64,000 bases of DNA from JAFGVL01 sp964546015 (GCA_964546015.1 CAZJHO010000001.1:62001-126000), one strand, 5' to 3'; shown: positions 1 to 9,018, counted from the stretch's first letter. Translations and numbers: made by a program. The notes: generated by a model from the sequence alone, not told the origin.

Positions 1-533
1 TCCCAACGGGCAGTAAAGCCCATATTAGTCAGCGGGAAGATAGGGGCAGGGATATTGTGCGAGATAGATGATTTTACTCCGAACGATGAGTTAAGGTACA
101 ATCCGCCATATTCCACATTACCAAATTCGGCTGCTAAATCTTGCAACCCGGCAGTAAATTCAAATTTACCCAATCGTTGTTTGTACCATAATTCTTGTAA
201 ATAGGTATGATTTCCGGCTTCGATATTTGAAAGACCTTGTAGGTCACCGATCAAATCGGCAGTTGGAGTTGCTCCGTGAGTATTTGCCCCGAGTACGAAA
301 AATTTACCGCCTTTCCAAAGATTGGCTTTTTCGAAATCGAATTCGGCAGTGACACTTGCCATACCTAAGTAAGAAGAGCCCGTTTTGATCCCTCCGTTGA
401 GGTTATTAATAAAATCACCGGTGTAACTTGCGCCGAATGAAAGATAATCAACCGACGACTTTTTTTCTTCTTCTTGTGCTATGGCATTAATCGAAGCAAA
501 TGTCATTATTACTGCATAAATTGTTTTTTTCAT
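1..533 (-). CDS. OprB-like outer-membrane porin, partial
   Basis: The gene starts at an ATG at 533 and runs off the left edge, so only the first 177 residues are present. Residues 1-19 form a signal peptide (MKKTIYAVIMTFASINAIA) followed by an acidic, lysine-rich linker. The rest alternates aromatic and glycine residues as in beta-strands, with stretches such as GGKFFVLGANTHG and LQELWYKQRLGKFEFTAG that resemble carbohydrate-selective OprB-type porins. Members of that family form outer-membrane barrels for sugar uptake; the substrate cannot be read here. It is transcribed divergently from the tRNA-Phe gene. It could also be another porin of the same barrel class, since the diagnostic C-terminal strand is missing. 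Confidence 0.72.
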   Translation of the reverse strand, partial: MKKTIYAVIMTFASINAIAQEEEKKSSVDYLSFGASYTGDFINNLNGGIKTGSSYLGMASVTAEFDFEKANLWKGGKFFVLGANTHGATPTADLIGDLQGLSNIEAGNHTYLQELWYKQRLGKFEFTAGLQDLAAEFGNVEYGGLYLNSSFGVKSSISHNIPAPIFPLTNMGFTARW

Positions 534-558
534 TATTTTTTTGTTAAAATTAATGGTG

Positions 559-566
559 CAAAAGTA
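559..566 (-). promoter_or_regulatory. -7 box of the porin promoter
   Basis: On the minus strand this reads TACTTTTG, a full match to the Bacteroidetes TAnnTTTG element, 25 nt upstream of the porin start codon. I see no convincing -33 TTTG at the usual distance. Confidence 0.5.
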
Positions 567-682
567 TAAGTGTGGTCAAAATATTAAAATACCTACATTT
601 AGTGAAAAATAGACTTCATGTAATAGGTTTTTGCTTTGTACTACCTACTTTGATGTTATTTCTGGAAAAAATCAGAAAAAAA

Positions 683-712
683 TTGGCAGGATAAAAAAAA
701 TATCTATCTTTG
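683..712 (+). promoter_or_regulatory. Promoter of tRNA-Phe
   Basis: TTG at 683-685 and TATCTTTG at 705-712 are separated by 19 nt, matching the Bacteroidetes -33/-7 promoter. The tRNA begins 16 nt after the -7 box. Confidence 0.75.
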
Positions 713-728
713 CACCGCAAGACAAAAA

Positions 729-801
729 GGTGCCATAGCTCAGTTGGTAGAGCAAAGGACTGAAAATCCTTGTGTCCCCGGTTCGATTCCTGGTGGCACC
801 A
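729..801 (+). tRNA. tRNA-Phe (GAA anticodon)
   Basis: A complete cloverleaf can be folded by eye. The 7-bp acceptor stem pairs GGTGCCA (729-735) with TGGCACC (794-800), and the discriminator is A801. The anticodon stem AAGGA/TCCTT encloses loop CTGAAAA, giving anticodon GAA at 762-764. The T-loop carries the conserved GGTTCGATTCC. The CCA end is not encoded (the next bases are CCT), so it must be added after transcription. Confidence 0.97.
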
Positions 802-807
802 CCTTAG

Positions 808-839
808 AAAGAGAGTTACAATAGTGACTCTCTTTTTTT
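808..839 (+). terminator. Rho-independent terminator after tRNA-Phe
   Basis: AGAGAGT pairs with ACTCTCT around a short loop, with extra inner pairs, and is followed by seven T residues. Confidence 0.85.
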
Positions 840-932
840 GTTTTAGTAAGACTTAATAATTCTCTTAATATTTTACAGATTTATACCCTAAAATGTGTAT
901 TTCTTATTTTTTAGTGTCCTTATTTTTTAAAC

Positions 933-940
933 TATCTTTG
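933..940 (+). promoter_or_regulatory. -7 box of the miaB promoter
   Basis: TATCTTTG fits TAnnTTTG and lies 23 nt before the miaB ATG, which predicts a leader of roughly 17 nt. The -33 element is weak. Confidence 0.6.
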
Positions 941-963
941 CATCTGAATTTTTATTATCAAAT

Positions 964-2328
964 ATGACAAAACAAACTGACGGACCGGACTCTAAATCCG
1001 CACAAGTCGAACGAAAACTGTTTATCGAAACCTACGGCTGCCAGATGAATTCTGCCGACAGCGAGGTAGTTGCCTCCATTATGCAAATGGACGGCTTTAC
1101 ATTGACCGAAAATATTGATGATGCTGATGCCATCTTTGTAAATACCTGCTCTGTACGCGACAATGCCGAGCAGCGAGTACTTGGGCGCATACAGCAATTT
1201 CGTGCCATGAAAAAGAAGCGCGGTGGAAATTTGATTATCGGTGTCATCGGTTGTATGGCGGAGCGCGTAAAGGAAGAATTGATTAATGAATACGGTGTGG
1301 ATGTTGTTGTTGGGCCTGATGCTTATCTGGATATTCCTAACCTTGTGGGAGCAGTAGATCGCGGCAAGAAAGCAATCAATGTAGAGCTTTCGACGACAGA
1401 AACATATAAAGATGTAATTCCTTCGCGCATTGGCAATCCGTTGTCGGGTTTTATATCCATTATGCGTGGTTGTAATAATTTTTGTACTTATTGCATCGTA
1501 CCTTACACTCGCGGGTGCGAGCGAAGCCGTGATATTGCCAGCATTCTTGCCGAGTTGCAAGACCTCCGCAACAAAGGTTATAAAGAAGTTACATTGCTGG
1601 GACAAAATGTCAATTCATATAAATTTGAAAGTAAAGAAGGTACAATTTATTTTCCCGAATTACTGAAACGAGTTGCCGAAACTGCTCCCGATACGCGTTT
1701 CCGATTTACCACTTCGCACCCCAAAGATATGAGCGACGAGATGCTCGAAGTTATCGCCGTCCACTCAAATCTTTGCCGCAGTATTCACCTGCCTGTACAG
1801 TCGGGTAGTACACGCATTCTCGAGTTGATGAAACGAAAATATACTCGTGAGTGGTATCTGGACAGAATAGCTGCCATTCGTCGTATTTTACCCGATGCCA
1901 GCATTACTACCGATATTTTTGCAGGTTTCTGTTCCGAAACGGAAGAAGACCACCGGCAGAGCCTTTCGCTTATGCGCGAGGTTGAGTTTGATATGGCTTT
2001 TATGTTCAAATACAGTGAGCGTCCCGGCACTTTTGCCGCCGAAAACCTGCCCGACGATGTTCCCGAAAATACCAAAATACGCCGCCTGAACGAAATTATT
2101 GCTTTGCAAAGTGAATTATCATTACAAAGCAATAAAAATGATGTAGGAAAGATTGTTGAAGTTTTGGTCGAAGGCTATTCCAAACGCTCTCGCAATGACT
2201 TTTTCGGGCGTAGTTCGCAGAATAAAGTAGTTGTTTTCCCAAAAGGAAACAGTAAGATGGGAGAGTTGATTCGGGTAAAAATAACCGAAGCATCATCGGC
2301 TACTTTAAAGGGAGTTATTGTAGAATAA
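964..2328 (+). CDS. miaB: tRNA-2-methylthio-N6-dimethylallyladenosine synthase MiaB
   Basis: This radical-SAM methylthiotransferase adds the 2-methylthio group to i6A37 in tRNAs that read UNN codons. All expected parts are present. The N-terminal MTTase domain has the three cysteines of its own 4Fe-4S cluster (C26 in ETYGCQMNS, C62 in NTCSVRDNAEQR, C97 in GCMAERVKEE). The radical-SAM core has C170, C174 and C177 in GCNNFCTYCIVPYTRG. The C-terminal TRAM domain begins near GKIVEVLVEGYSKRS. At 454 residues it is full length. GCNNFCTYC and CERSRD favour MiaB over the paralogues MtaB and RimO. It stands alone behind its own promoter, downstream of tRNA-Phe, which is itself a MiaB substrate class. 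Confidence 0.96.
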   Translation: MTKQTDGPDSKSAQVERKLFIETYGCQMNSADSEVVASIMQMDGFTLTENIDDADAIFVNTCSVRDNAEQRVLGRIQQFRAMKKKRGGNLIIGVIGCMAERVKEELINEYGVDVVVGPDAYLDIPNLVGAVDRGKKAINVELSTTETYKDVIPSRIGNPLSGFISIMRGCNNFCTYCIVPYTRGCERSRDIASILAELQDLRNKGYKEVTLLGQNVNSYKFESKEGTIYFPELLKRVAETAPDTRFRFTTSHPKDMSDEMLEVIAVHSNLCRSIHLPVQSGSTRILELMKRKYTREWYLDRIAAIRRILPDASITTDIFAGFCSETEEDHRQSLSLMREVEFDMAFMFKYSERPGTFAAENLPDDVPENTKIRRLNEIIALQSELSLQSNKNDVGKIVEVLVEGYSKRSRNDFFGRSSQNKVVVFPKGNSKMGELIRVKITEASSATLKGVIVE

Positions 2329-2360
2329 TGCGAACCAGCATTTCAACATTATATTTATAT

Positions 2361-2674
2361 TTACTTTTGTCTTGACACAAAAGTAACAAAAGGTCAAGGC
2401 TACGGTCGCCTCACACTAAAAAGCTAAGCTTGTCAGCTAAAATCTCCGAAACTTGTTTCTCCTTTTGGTCGAAACTTCAAACAGCGGATATTTTTTAACG
2501 CTGCCTTCACTTGCTTTTTAGGCTCACCGTCCGAGGCCGACAGGCTGACGGTTTACCAGACAAAACTGTAAGCATTGTTATTCAAAGCTTGTAGCGTAAT
2601 GAAGAAAAATCTTAGCGAAGCAGGTGAAGCGGCGGCTTTTTTTGTTACTTTTTTCAGCTAAAGGAAAAAAGTAA
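2361..2674. repeat. Interspersed intergenic repeat with hairpin ends
   Basis: This fills the 389-bp gap between miaB and the transporter and has no convincing reading frame. The left end is a perfect 10-bp hairpin (TTACTTTTGT, loop CTTGAC, ACAAAAGTAA; 2361-2386). The right end is an 11-bp hairpin (TTACTTTTTTC / GAAAAAAGTAA; 2645-2674). The two ends are also inverted repeats of each other: AAAAGTAACAAAA at 2379-2391 and TTTTGTTACTTTT at 2640-2652. An inner hairpin pairs ACCGTC (2526-2531) with GACGGT (2547-2552). It is more GC-rich than its surroundings. I recognise the left-end sequence type as a common Bacteroidetes intergenic repeat; copy number in this genome is unknown. Confidence 0.7.
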
Positions 2675-2717
2675 AGGGATACATATTAAATTAAATAAAA
2701 AAATAAATTATAAACGG

Positions 2718-4532
2718 ATGAACAACAAAAAGTCTTCTCCATGGGCGTGGGTGCCGTCACTCTATTTTGCTGAAGGGATTCCTTATGTAATCGTGATGAC
2801 CGTTTCGGTAATTATGTATAAACGCATGGGAATTTCGAATACTGATATTGCGCTTTATACCGGTTGGTTGTATTTGCCTTGGGTAATTAAGCCTTTTTGG
2901 AGTCCTTTTGTCGATTTGATTAAAACCAAGCGTTGGTGGATTGTTGTTATGCAATTATTTATAGGAGCGGCATTAGCTTGTGTGGCGTTAACTATTCCTG
3001 TACCTGATTTTTTTCGTTATACATTAGCTTTTTTGTGGCTTATTGCTTTTAGCTCGGCTACACATGATATAGCTGCCGATGGCTTTTATATGCTTGGGCT
3101 CAATTCAGGCGAACAATCGTTTTTTGTGGGCATTCGCAGCACTTTCTACCGCATTGCGATGATTACCGGACAAGGTTTGCTTATTATTTTGGCAGGTTCT
3201 CTCGAAACCTCCACAGGATTGACGCCCGTCAATATTACAGTAAATGCAACGACTGAGAAAGGAGACTCGTATTATCTGCTTTCGACAATGGAAATTAAAC
3301 AACAAACCTTTGTTATAAGTGCATCGACTTTAAATATACCTATTCAAAATATTGATAAAAAAGTAGTTGACAGTCTTAACAATCATGTAAAAACACATAA
3401 CGAAACCATTGGAGTAACTCCCAAAGAAATAAAAATAGTATCAAATCCCTCGTGGTGGTCAGCGCATGTATCTGACCCGTTAACAGCATTTTTGAAAGAA
3501 AAATTTGGAAGGGCTCAAACCGTTTTCACAGAAAAAGGTAATATTGGTGTACTTACGGTTCGTTTATCCCAAAAGCCGTTGGTTGGCGAAGAAATCGTAT
3601 TAAATACCGACCAAATCAAAGGAGATGCCGGAATCCGCTTGATAGTCGGCGAACGATTAACTTTTACCGACAAAAATTGGGATAAAGAAGCTTTATTACT
3701 ATTTCAAATTGACCCCAATATTAACAATAATGCGAGTGCCCAATTTATAGGGCGTTCGGGAAATATCCCCTTTGCATGGCAAATTACTGTTGGCATCATT
3801 GCCGTGTTATTTTTGGCATTATGTGTTTATCACTATTTTCGCCTGCCATATCCTGATAGTGATAAACCTGTGCAACACGGGAATAATCAGTTTTGGAAAG
3901 AATTTTTTGGAACTTTTGGCTCATTTTTCAGTAAAAAATATATTTGGCCTGCATTGGGTTTTATCTTGTTGTTTCGTCTGGGTGAAGCACAATTAGTAAA
4001 AATGGCATCACCGTTTTTGCTTGACAGTCGCAATTTGGGTGGTCTCGGACTCAGCACGAGTGAAGTTGGGTTAGTATATGGTACTATTGGTGTAATTGCG
4101 TTAGTAGTAGGTGGAATTTTAGGAGGTATTCTTATTTCTCGTAAAGGATTGAAGTCATGGATATTACCAATGACTTTAGCTATCAATATACCACACCTTG
4201 CGTATGTATATTTATCGTATGCTATGCCCGAAAATATGGTGGTTATTGCCTTGTGTGTGGCTATTGAGCAATTTGGCTACGGATTTGGGTTTACAGCTTA
4301 TACGCTTTTTCTTATTTATTTTGCCGAAGGAGAAAACAAAACTGCTCATTATGCCATTTGTACTGGTTTTATGGCACTTGGGATGATGCTTCCAGGTATG
4401 ATTTCGGGTTGGATACAGAGTATTATCGGATATGATCATTTCTTTGTATGGATATTGATTTGTGCTGTACCTACCTTTTTGTTGTTGAAATTTCTGCCGA
4501 TAGATCCTGAATTTGGGAAGAAAAAAAGATAA
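2718..4532 (+). CDS. AmpG-like MFS transporter with large extracytoplasmic insert
   Basis: A 604-residue inner-membrane permease of the major facilitator superfamily. The N-terminus (WVPSLYFAEGIPYVIVM, then TGWLYLPWVIKPFWSPFVD) is typical of the AmpG/AmpG-like group, whose characterised members import anhydromuropeptides during peptidoglycan recycling. Usual AmpG proteins are about 400-500 residues. Here roughly 180 hydrophilic residues (about 163-345) are inserted between the first five or so membrane segments and the next one (WQITVGIIAVLFLALCVYHY). The rest has the expected segments, ending near FVWILICAVPTFLLLKFL. Substrate is inferred from family only. The gene follows the interspersed repeat and faces the GNAT gene end to end. 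Confidence 0.8.
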   Translation: MNNKKSSPWAWVPSLYFAEGIPYVIVMTVSVIMYKRMGISNTDIALYTGWLYLPWVIKPFWSPFVDLIKTKRWWIVVMQLFIGAALACVALTIPVPDFFRYTLAFLWLIAFSSATHDIAADGFYMLGLNSGEQSFFVGIRSTFYRIAMITGQGLLIILAGSLETSTGLTPVNITVNATTEKGDSYYLLSTMEIKQQTFVISASTLNIPIQNIDKKVVDSLNNHVKTHNETIGVTPKEIKIVSNPSWWSAHVSDPLTAFLKEKFGRAQTVFTEKGNIGVLTVRLSQKPLVGEEIVLNTDQIKGDAGIRLIVGERLTFTDKNWDKEALLLFQIDPNINNNASAQFIGRSGNIPFAWQITVGIIAVLFLALCVYHYFRLPYPDSDKPVQHGNNQFWKEFFGTFGSFFSKKYIWPALGFILLFRLGEAQLVKMASPFLLDSRNLGGLGLSTSEVGLVYGTIGVIALVVGGILGGILISRKGLKSWILPMTLAINIPHLAYVYLSYAMPENMVVIALCVAIEQFGYGFGFTAYTLFLIYFAEGENKTAHYAICTGFMALGMMLPGMISGWIQSIIGYDHFFVWILICAVPTFLLLKFLPIDPEFGKKKR

Positions 4533-4537
4533 ACAGG

Positions 4538-5383
4538 TTACTTATCCATCATTAATGATATGTAGCTTTTTTCTATGTCGTTGAATGATAATTGTGATTT
4601 GTTTATGATTTTTGCCATGCCCGAGAATTTATTTCCACCATTTTTATCTAAATAAGAAATACGGGCTTCTTTTGTTTGGAATTTTTGAGAAAGAGCAGCC
4701 AGCAGACTGCTATAGGTAATTTTATCCGGAGCTAAAAAATCAAGCGTAAACAATTGATTGTCTTTCATTTTTGTCAAACAAAGGCCATTTATTTTTCCAT
4801 TTTTCGAGATAGCTATAATTTCTCCGTTTTCTTGTTGCAGGTTAGTGCAAATAAAATTAAACTGCTCAAATGTAAGTTTTACGCCATCGGTATTTTTGTA
4901 GAATTTTTGATAAAAGTTATAGCTTTCTTCTATGCTCGGCGCGAAATATGCTTCCGACGAATCAGGTAGAGAAACAGTTTCTTTCTGTATTTTAAAAGCT
5001 TGTTCAAAACCATATTTCCGATAAATATCAATCAAGTATTCTTCTTGCGGAATAAGAAATACGAGTGGAATATTTTCTCGGTGCAATTTCTCAAAAGCAG
5101 TATTCAACAACAAATCCATGTAACCTTTTTTGCGTTCGTCGGGGGCTGTCATTACTGCATAAATATATGATGCGCTAATTGTTTTTCCGTTAACAACAAA
5201 CGAGTAAGGAATCATCTGTAGCGCAGCGCATAATTTATTCGCTTCGTTTATGGCAATCAAACAATTTTCCGGATGAAATATTTTTTCAAAAAAAAGATTT
5301 AAAAAATCATCCGTCTCATTAAAAATTTCTTTCCAAAGAGATTTGATTGATTGATAATGCGATATGTCCGGATGGAGAATCAT
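4538..5383 (-). CDS. GNAT-family acetyltransferase
   Basis: 281 residues. The N-terminal half (to about residue 130) is a GNAT fold: YIYAVMTAPDERKKGYMDLL is the acetyl-CoA-binding motif A region and YRKYGFEQAF is the usual C-terminal GNAT strand. The C-terminal half looks like a second, degenerate GNAT-like domain, the arrangement seen in Eis-type and PF13527 proteins. The substrate cannot be predicted. It begins 3 nt after the aroB stop, so the two are almost certainly cotranscribed, but I know of no functional tie to the shikimate pathway. Confidence 0.75.
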   Translation of the reverse strand: MILHPDISHYQSIKSLWKEIFNETDDFLNLFFEKIFHPENCLIAINEANKLCAALQMIPYSFVVNGKTISASYIYAVMTAPDERKKGYMDLLLNTAFEKLHRENIPLVFLIPQEEYLIDIYRKYGFEQAFKIQKETVSLPDSSEAYFAPSIEESYNFYQKFYKNTDGVKLTFEQFNFICTNLQQENGEIIAISKNGKINGLCLTKMKDNQLFTLDFLAPDKITYSSLLAALSQKFQTKEARISYLDKNGGNKFSGMAKIINKSQLSFNDIEKSYISLMMDK

Positions 5384-5386
5384 AAG

Positions 5387-6448
5387 TTAAATACCAATAC
5401 TGTCGCGATAAAAATCGAATGCTTCAAAAATCAGTTTTTTATCTGCATGTTGGTTGATATGAATATCGCCAATAGTTGCCAGTAAAGTGAAATTAATTTC
5501 TTTGCTGTCGTTCTTTTTATCATGTGTCATCAGGTCAAACAAATGCTCGTAATCTTTGCACGAAATGAAAAACGAACCATAGGCATTTTTAATTATCGAA
5601 ATAGCTTGTCGCAGAGTGTCTTTCGGAAATCCTAGTAATTTGTGCGATAAATATAATTCGCATATCATTCCCCAAGCTACAGCGTAACCGTGCAGGATTG
5701 GTTCTTTTCGTTCGTGAGACAGACTTTCGAATGCGTGTCCAACAGTATGCCCAAAATTAAGCGCTTTTCGTATGTTTTGTTCGGTTGGGTCTTGTTCTAC
5801 AATTCGTTCTTTAATCGAAATTGATTTTGCGAGAATAGGTTTTAATTCTTCCAGATCAAATTTTTCAATATCGAACCGGATAATCTCTTTCCAGTCTTCA
5901 GCTGAACTAATTAAGGCGTGTTTAATCATTTCTGCCATTCCCGAAAGCAGGTTTTTATGGTCTAAAGTAGCAAAAAAAGCCGTTTCAATCAGCACTGTTT
6001 CTGCCGGATTGATAACACCGATTTCGTTTTTCAGTCCGTTGAAATTGATTCCGGTTTTTCCACCAACAGCAGCATCTACGGCTCCTAACAATGTGGTCGG
6101 TATGTTAATGTAGCGTATCCCCCGTTTAAAAGTCGAAGCAGCAAAACCTCCTAGATCAGTTAGCATACCACCACCAACATTAATAAGCAATGATTTTCGG
6201 GTTGCACCGTTTTCGCTCAAAAATTGCCAAACCGAAACAATGGTTTCTACCGTTTTATTTTCATCGCCGGGGGGGATAGTGTGAATTTTTGCTTTACTTA
6301 ATTTTTCATGCTGAGAAATAAGCGCAAGACAATGTTTTTTAGTGTTTTCATCAAATAAGATAAAAATGTCATCCTCAGCCTGAGGACCAATAGCTTTGAT
6401 TAAATCAGCTGTAAAATTTTGACAGATAAATACTTGTTGAAGGGTCAT
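5387..6448 (-). CDS. aroB: 3-dehydroquinate synthase
   Basis: Second enzyme of the shikimate pathway; converts DAHP to 3-dehydroquinate with NAD+ and a divalent metal in the cytoplasm. The 353-residue length is normal. GGGMLTDLGGFAASTFKRG (92-110) followed by PTTLLGAVDAAVGGKTGIN (117-135) is the NAD-binding and active-site signature. The metal site is formed by E173 in GMAEMIKHA, a histidine of FGHTVGHAFE (232-241) and the HG at 253-254. A -7-like TAATTTTG lies upstream on the minus strand at 6463-6470. It is first in a two-gene operon with the acetyltransferase. Confidence 0.95.
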   Translation of the reverse strand: MTLQQVFICQNFTADLIKAIGPQAEDDIFILFDENTKKHCLALISQHEKLSKAKIHTIPPGDENKTVETIVSVWQFLSENGATRKSLLINVGGGMLTDLGGFAASTFKRGIRYINIPTTLLGAVDAAVGGKTGINFNGLKNEIGVINPAETVLIETAFFATLDHKNLLSGMAEMIKHALISSAEDWKEIIRFDIEKFDLEELKPILAKSISIKERIVEQDPTEQNIRKALNFGHTVGHAFESLSHERKEPILHGYAVAWGMICELYLSHKLLGFPKDTLRQAISIIKNAYGSFFISCKDYEHLFDLMTHDKKNDSKEINFTLLATIGDIHINQHADKKLIFEAFDFYRDSIGI

Positions 6449-6542
6449 GAGTTTATTTTTTGCAAAATTAAAAAATAATTATTTATCCATACACTAAAAG
6501 AGGAACCGTTTCGTTTAAACAATCGGTTTGTCTTTGACGACA

Positions 6543-7031
6543 TTAAGCTAATTCAATGACTTCGAGGTTTTGGATGTTTTTTCCGTCAATCTCAAAACGA
6601 ACCAGCGTTCTTATAGTATGAAATCCATATTTCCCGGCAGCACCGGGATTTATATGCAATAGGTTTAGTTTTTTATCGTATTGTACTTTTAGTATATGCG
6701 AATGACCGGAAATAAAGAGTTGAGGAGGATTAATAAAAAGTTCAGCGCGAACTTCGGGAGCATATTTACCCGGATATCCGCCGATGTGTGTTAACCAAAC
6801 ATCAACATCTTCGCATTGGAATCGGTTGTGCAATGGAAACATACGGCGTAGTTCGACACCATCAATATTTCCATACACGGCGCGTAAAGGTTTAAATTCG
6901 GATAAAGCATCGGTAACGGTAAGTGAACCAATGTCGCCGGCATGCCAGATTTCATCACAAGAATCAAAATGAATAAAAATGCGTTCGTCTAAAAAGTTAT
7001 GAGTGTCTGAAAGTAATCCGATCTTGGTCAT
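6543..7031 (-). CDS. YfcE/MJ0936-type metallophosphoesterase
   Basis: 162 residues carrying every metal ligand of the calcineurin-like YfcE family: D9 and H11 (SDTH), D33 (GD), N55 (GNID), H82 (THIGG), H110 and H112 (GHSH). Characterised relatives are two-metal phosphodiesterases active on model substrates; the physiological substrate is generally unknown. It is a single gene, divergent from the ATP synthase operon, with a minus-strand TATTTTTG box at 7051-7058 some 20 nt before its start. Confidence 0.88.
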   Translation of the reverse strand: MTKIGLLSDTHNFLDERIFIHFDSCDEIWHAGDIGSLTVTDALSEFKPLRAVYGNIDGVELRRMFPLHNRFQCEDVDVWLTHIGGYPGKYAPEVRAELFINPPQLFISGHSHILKVQYDKKLNLLHINPGAAGKYGFHTIRTLVRFEIDGKNIQNLEVIELA

Positions 7032-7132
7032 GTGCTAATAAATTTTTAGACAAAAATACGGTTCAACTTTCGATTTTGTATATTTTGGCATTAAAAAATG
7101 TACATTTTATAAAAATAAATTGGAATAAAAAC

Positions 7133-7161
7133 TTGCCTTGTCAAAAATATCTGTAAATTTG
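7133..7161 (+). promoter_or_regulatory. Promoter of the ATP synthase operon
   Basis: TTG at 7133-7135 and TAAATTTG at 7154-7161 are 18 nt apart. The predicted leader before atpD is about 54 nt. Confidence 0.65.
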
Positions 7162-7221
7162 GGCGTTTTTTTTCAAAGAAAAATAACCTTGAAAATACAA
7201 TAATTAATGTAAAACACTATA

Positions 7222-8733
7222 ATGATGACTGAAGTAATTGGTCGTATTGTACAGGTAATCGGACCTGTTGTCGATGTAGTATTTCCGCGTAGTGAAAATG
7301 ATATGCCGAAAATACACGATGCCATGATGATTGAACGCTCAAACGGTAGTTTTCTTATTATTGAATGCCAACAGCATATTGGAGAAGATACGGTTCGTGC
7401 TATTGCTATGGACTCTACTGATGGTTTAGTTCGTGGTATGCAAGTAAAAGCATTGGGTTCTCCTATTACTATGCCTGTTGGCGATCAAATTAAAGGTCGT
7501 TCCATGAATGTAATTGGCGAACCAATCGACGGTATGCCTGCTCTTTCCAAAGAAAATGGTTATCCTATCCATCGTGAGCCTCCTAAATATGAAGATTTAG
7601 CCACCACGCAAGATATTCTTTTTACCGGGATCAAAGTGATCGACCTTTTGGAACCTTATGCCAAAGGAGGTAAAATCGGTCTCTTTGGGGGTGCCGGTGT
7701 AGGAAAAACTGTGTTAATCATGGAATTGATTAATAATATTGCTAAGAGCTACAATGGCTATTCGGTATTTGCCGGTGTAGGTGAGCGTACTCGCGAAGGT
7801 AACGATTTGCTGCGTGAGATGATTGAATCAGGCGTTATTCGTTACGGTAAAGAGTTTGAGGAAAGCATGAAAGAAGGCGATTGGGATTTATCTAAAATTG
7901 ATTACGAAGAACTAAAAAAATCGCAAGCAACACTTGTTTTCGGACAAATGAACGAACCTCCGGGCGCTCGTGCTTCGGTAGCTTTGTCGGGTTTGACTGT
8001 TGCCGAATCTTTCCGCGATGCTGATGGAACAGGTAAAGATATCTTATTCTTTATAGATAATATATTCCGTTTTACACAAGCAGGGTCTGAGGTGTCGGCA
8101 TTGCTTGGGCGTATGCCTTCGGCAGTTGGATACCAACCTACGCTTGCTACCGAAATGGGTTTGATGCAAGAACGCATCACTTCAACTAAAAATGGTTCTA
8201 TAACTTCTGTTCAGGCTGTATATGTGCCTGCCGATGACTTAACAGACCCGGCTCCGGCAACAACCTTTGCTCACTTGGATGCCACTACTGTATTGAACCG
8301 TAAAATTTCCGAACTTGGTATTTATCCGGCAGTTGATCCGTTAGAATCGACTTCTCGCATACTCAATCCGAATATTGTAGGTGAAGAGCATTACAATACT
8401 GCCCAAAGAGTAAAACAGTTGCTTCAACGCTACAAAGAGTTACAAGATATTATTGCTATTCTTGGTATGGAAGAACTTTCGGATGAAGATAAACGCGTGG
8501 TTTCGCGTGCCCGCCGTGTACAACGATTCTTGTCGCAACCATTTTTTATGTCGGCACAATTTACCGGAATTCCGGGTGTTATTGTTCCGATAGAAGAAAC
8601 CATTCGTGGATTTAATATGATTATGGACGGGGAAATGGATCAGTACCCTGAAATGGCATTCAATCTTGTGGGAACAATTGATGATGTAATTGCCAAAGGT
8701 GAGAAAATGTTGGAAGAAACAGAATCTAATTAG
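7222..8733 (+). CDS. atpD: F1 ATP synthase subunit beta
   Basis: Catalytic subunit of the F-type ATP synthase. The Walker A loop GGAGVGKT is at 156-163 and the catalytic glutamate is E188 in GERTREGND. SVQAVYVPADDLTDPAP and SRARRVQRFLSQPFF are the usual beta-subunit signatures. Between ESG (202) and the QATLVFGQMNEPPGAR motif (from 235) lies an insert of about 30 charged residues (GKEFEESMKEGDWDLSKIDY), which I recognise as typical of Bacteroidetes beta subunits. The start is one of two adjacent ATGs (7222 or 7225). It is first in the operon; in this phylum the beta and epsilon genes precede the membrane sector. Confidence 0.97.
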   Translation: MMTEVIGRIVQVIGPVVDVVFPRSENDMPKIHDAMMIERSNGSFLIIECQQHIGEDTVRAIAMDSTDGLVRGMQVKALGSPITMPVGDQIKGRSMNVIGEPIDGMPALSKENGYPIHREPPKYEDLATTQDILFTGIKVIDLLEPYAKGGKIGLFGGAGVGKTVLIMELINNIAKSYNGYSVFAGVGERTREGNDLLREMIESGVIRYGKEFEESMKEGDWDLSKIDYEELKKSQATLVFGQMNEPPGARASVALSGLTVAESFRDADGTGKDILFFIDNIFRFTQAGSEVSALLGRMPSAVGYQPTLATEMGLMQERITSTKNGSITSVQAVYVPADDLTDPAPATTFAHLDATTVLNRKISELGIYPAVDPLESTSRILNPNIVGEEHYNTAQRVKQLLQRYKELQDIIAILGMEELSDEDKRVVSRARRVQRFLSQPFFMSAQFTGIPGVIVPIEETIRGFNMIMDGEMDQYPEMAFNLVGTIDDVIAKGEKMLEETESN

Positions 8734-8743
8734 CTAATTGATT

Positions 8744-9004
8744 ATGAAACTTCTATTATTATCACCGGAAAAAACGCTTTTCGACGGCGAGGTAAAATCG
8801 GTAACACTACCCGGCACAAAAGGTATTTTTACCGTGTGGGAACATCATGCACCTTTACTTTCAACTCTGGGGAAAGGTAAAGTTGTATGTAAAGCTGGTG
8901 GTATAGAACGCTATTTTCAAATAAATGGTGGTTTTGTGGAAGTGAAAAATAATGTGATTTCGGTGTGTGTAGAAGAAGCTAACGAATTGACTGTTTACAA
9001 TTAA
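8744..9004 (+). CDS. atpC: F1 ATP synthase subunit epsilon, short form
   Basis: 86 residues from the ATG at 8744; an in-frame TTG at 8738 is a less likely start. The N-terminal beta-sandwich is recognisable (LSPEKTLFDGEVKSVTLPG, then GIFTVWEHHAPLLSTLGKG and INGGFVEVKNN). The protein ends where the C-terminal helical hairpin would begin in E. coli. That hairpin is the part that inhibits ATP hydrolysis, so this epsilon should couple F1 to the rotor but not act as a latch. Short epsilon subunits are common in Bacteroidetes. It lies 10 nt after atpD. Confidence 0.93.
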   Translation: MKLLLLSPEKTLFDGEVKSVTLPGTKGIFTVWEHHAPLLSTLGKGKVVCKAGGIERYFQINGGFVEVKNNVISVCVEEANELTVYN

Positions 9005-9018
9005 AATTTGAAATATAA

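Noticed and set aside
958..1605. Long open frame antisense to miaB
   Set aside because: It lies wholly inside an unmistakable miaB gene and shows no protein-like motif.
2361..2674. A protein-coding remnant in the miaB to transporter gap
   Set aside because: Frames on both strands are short and interrupted; structure at the ends fits a repeat element better.
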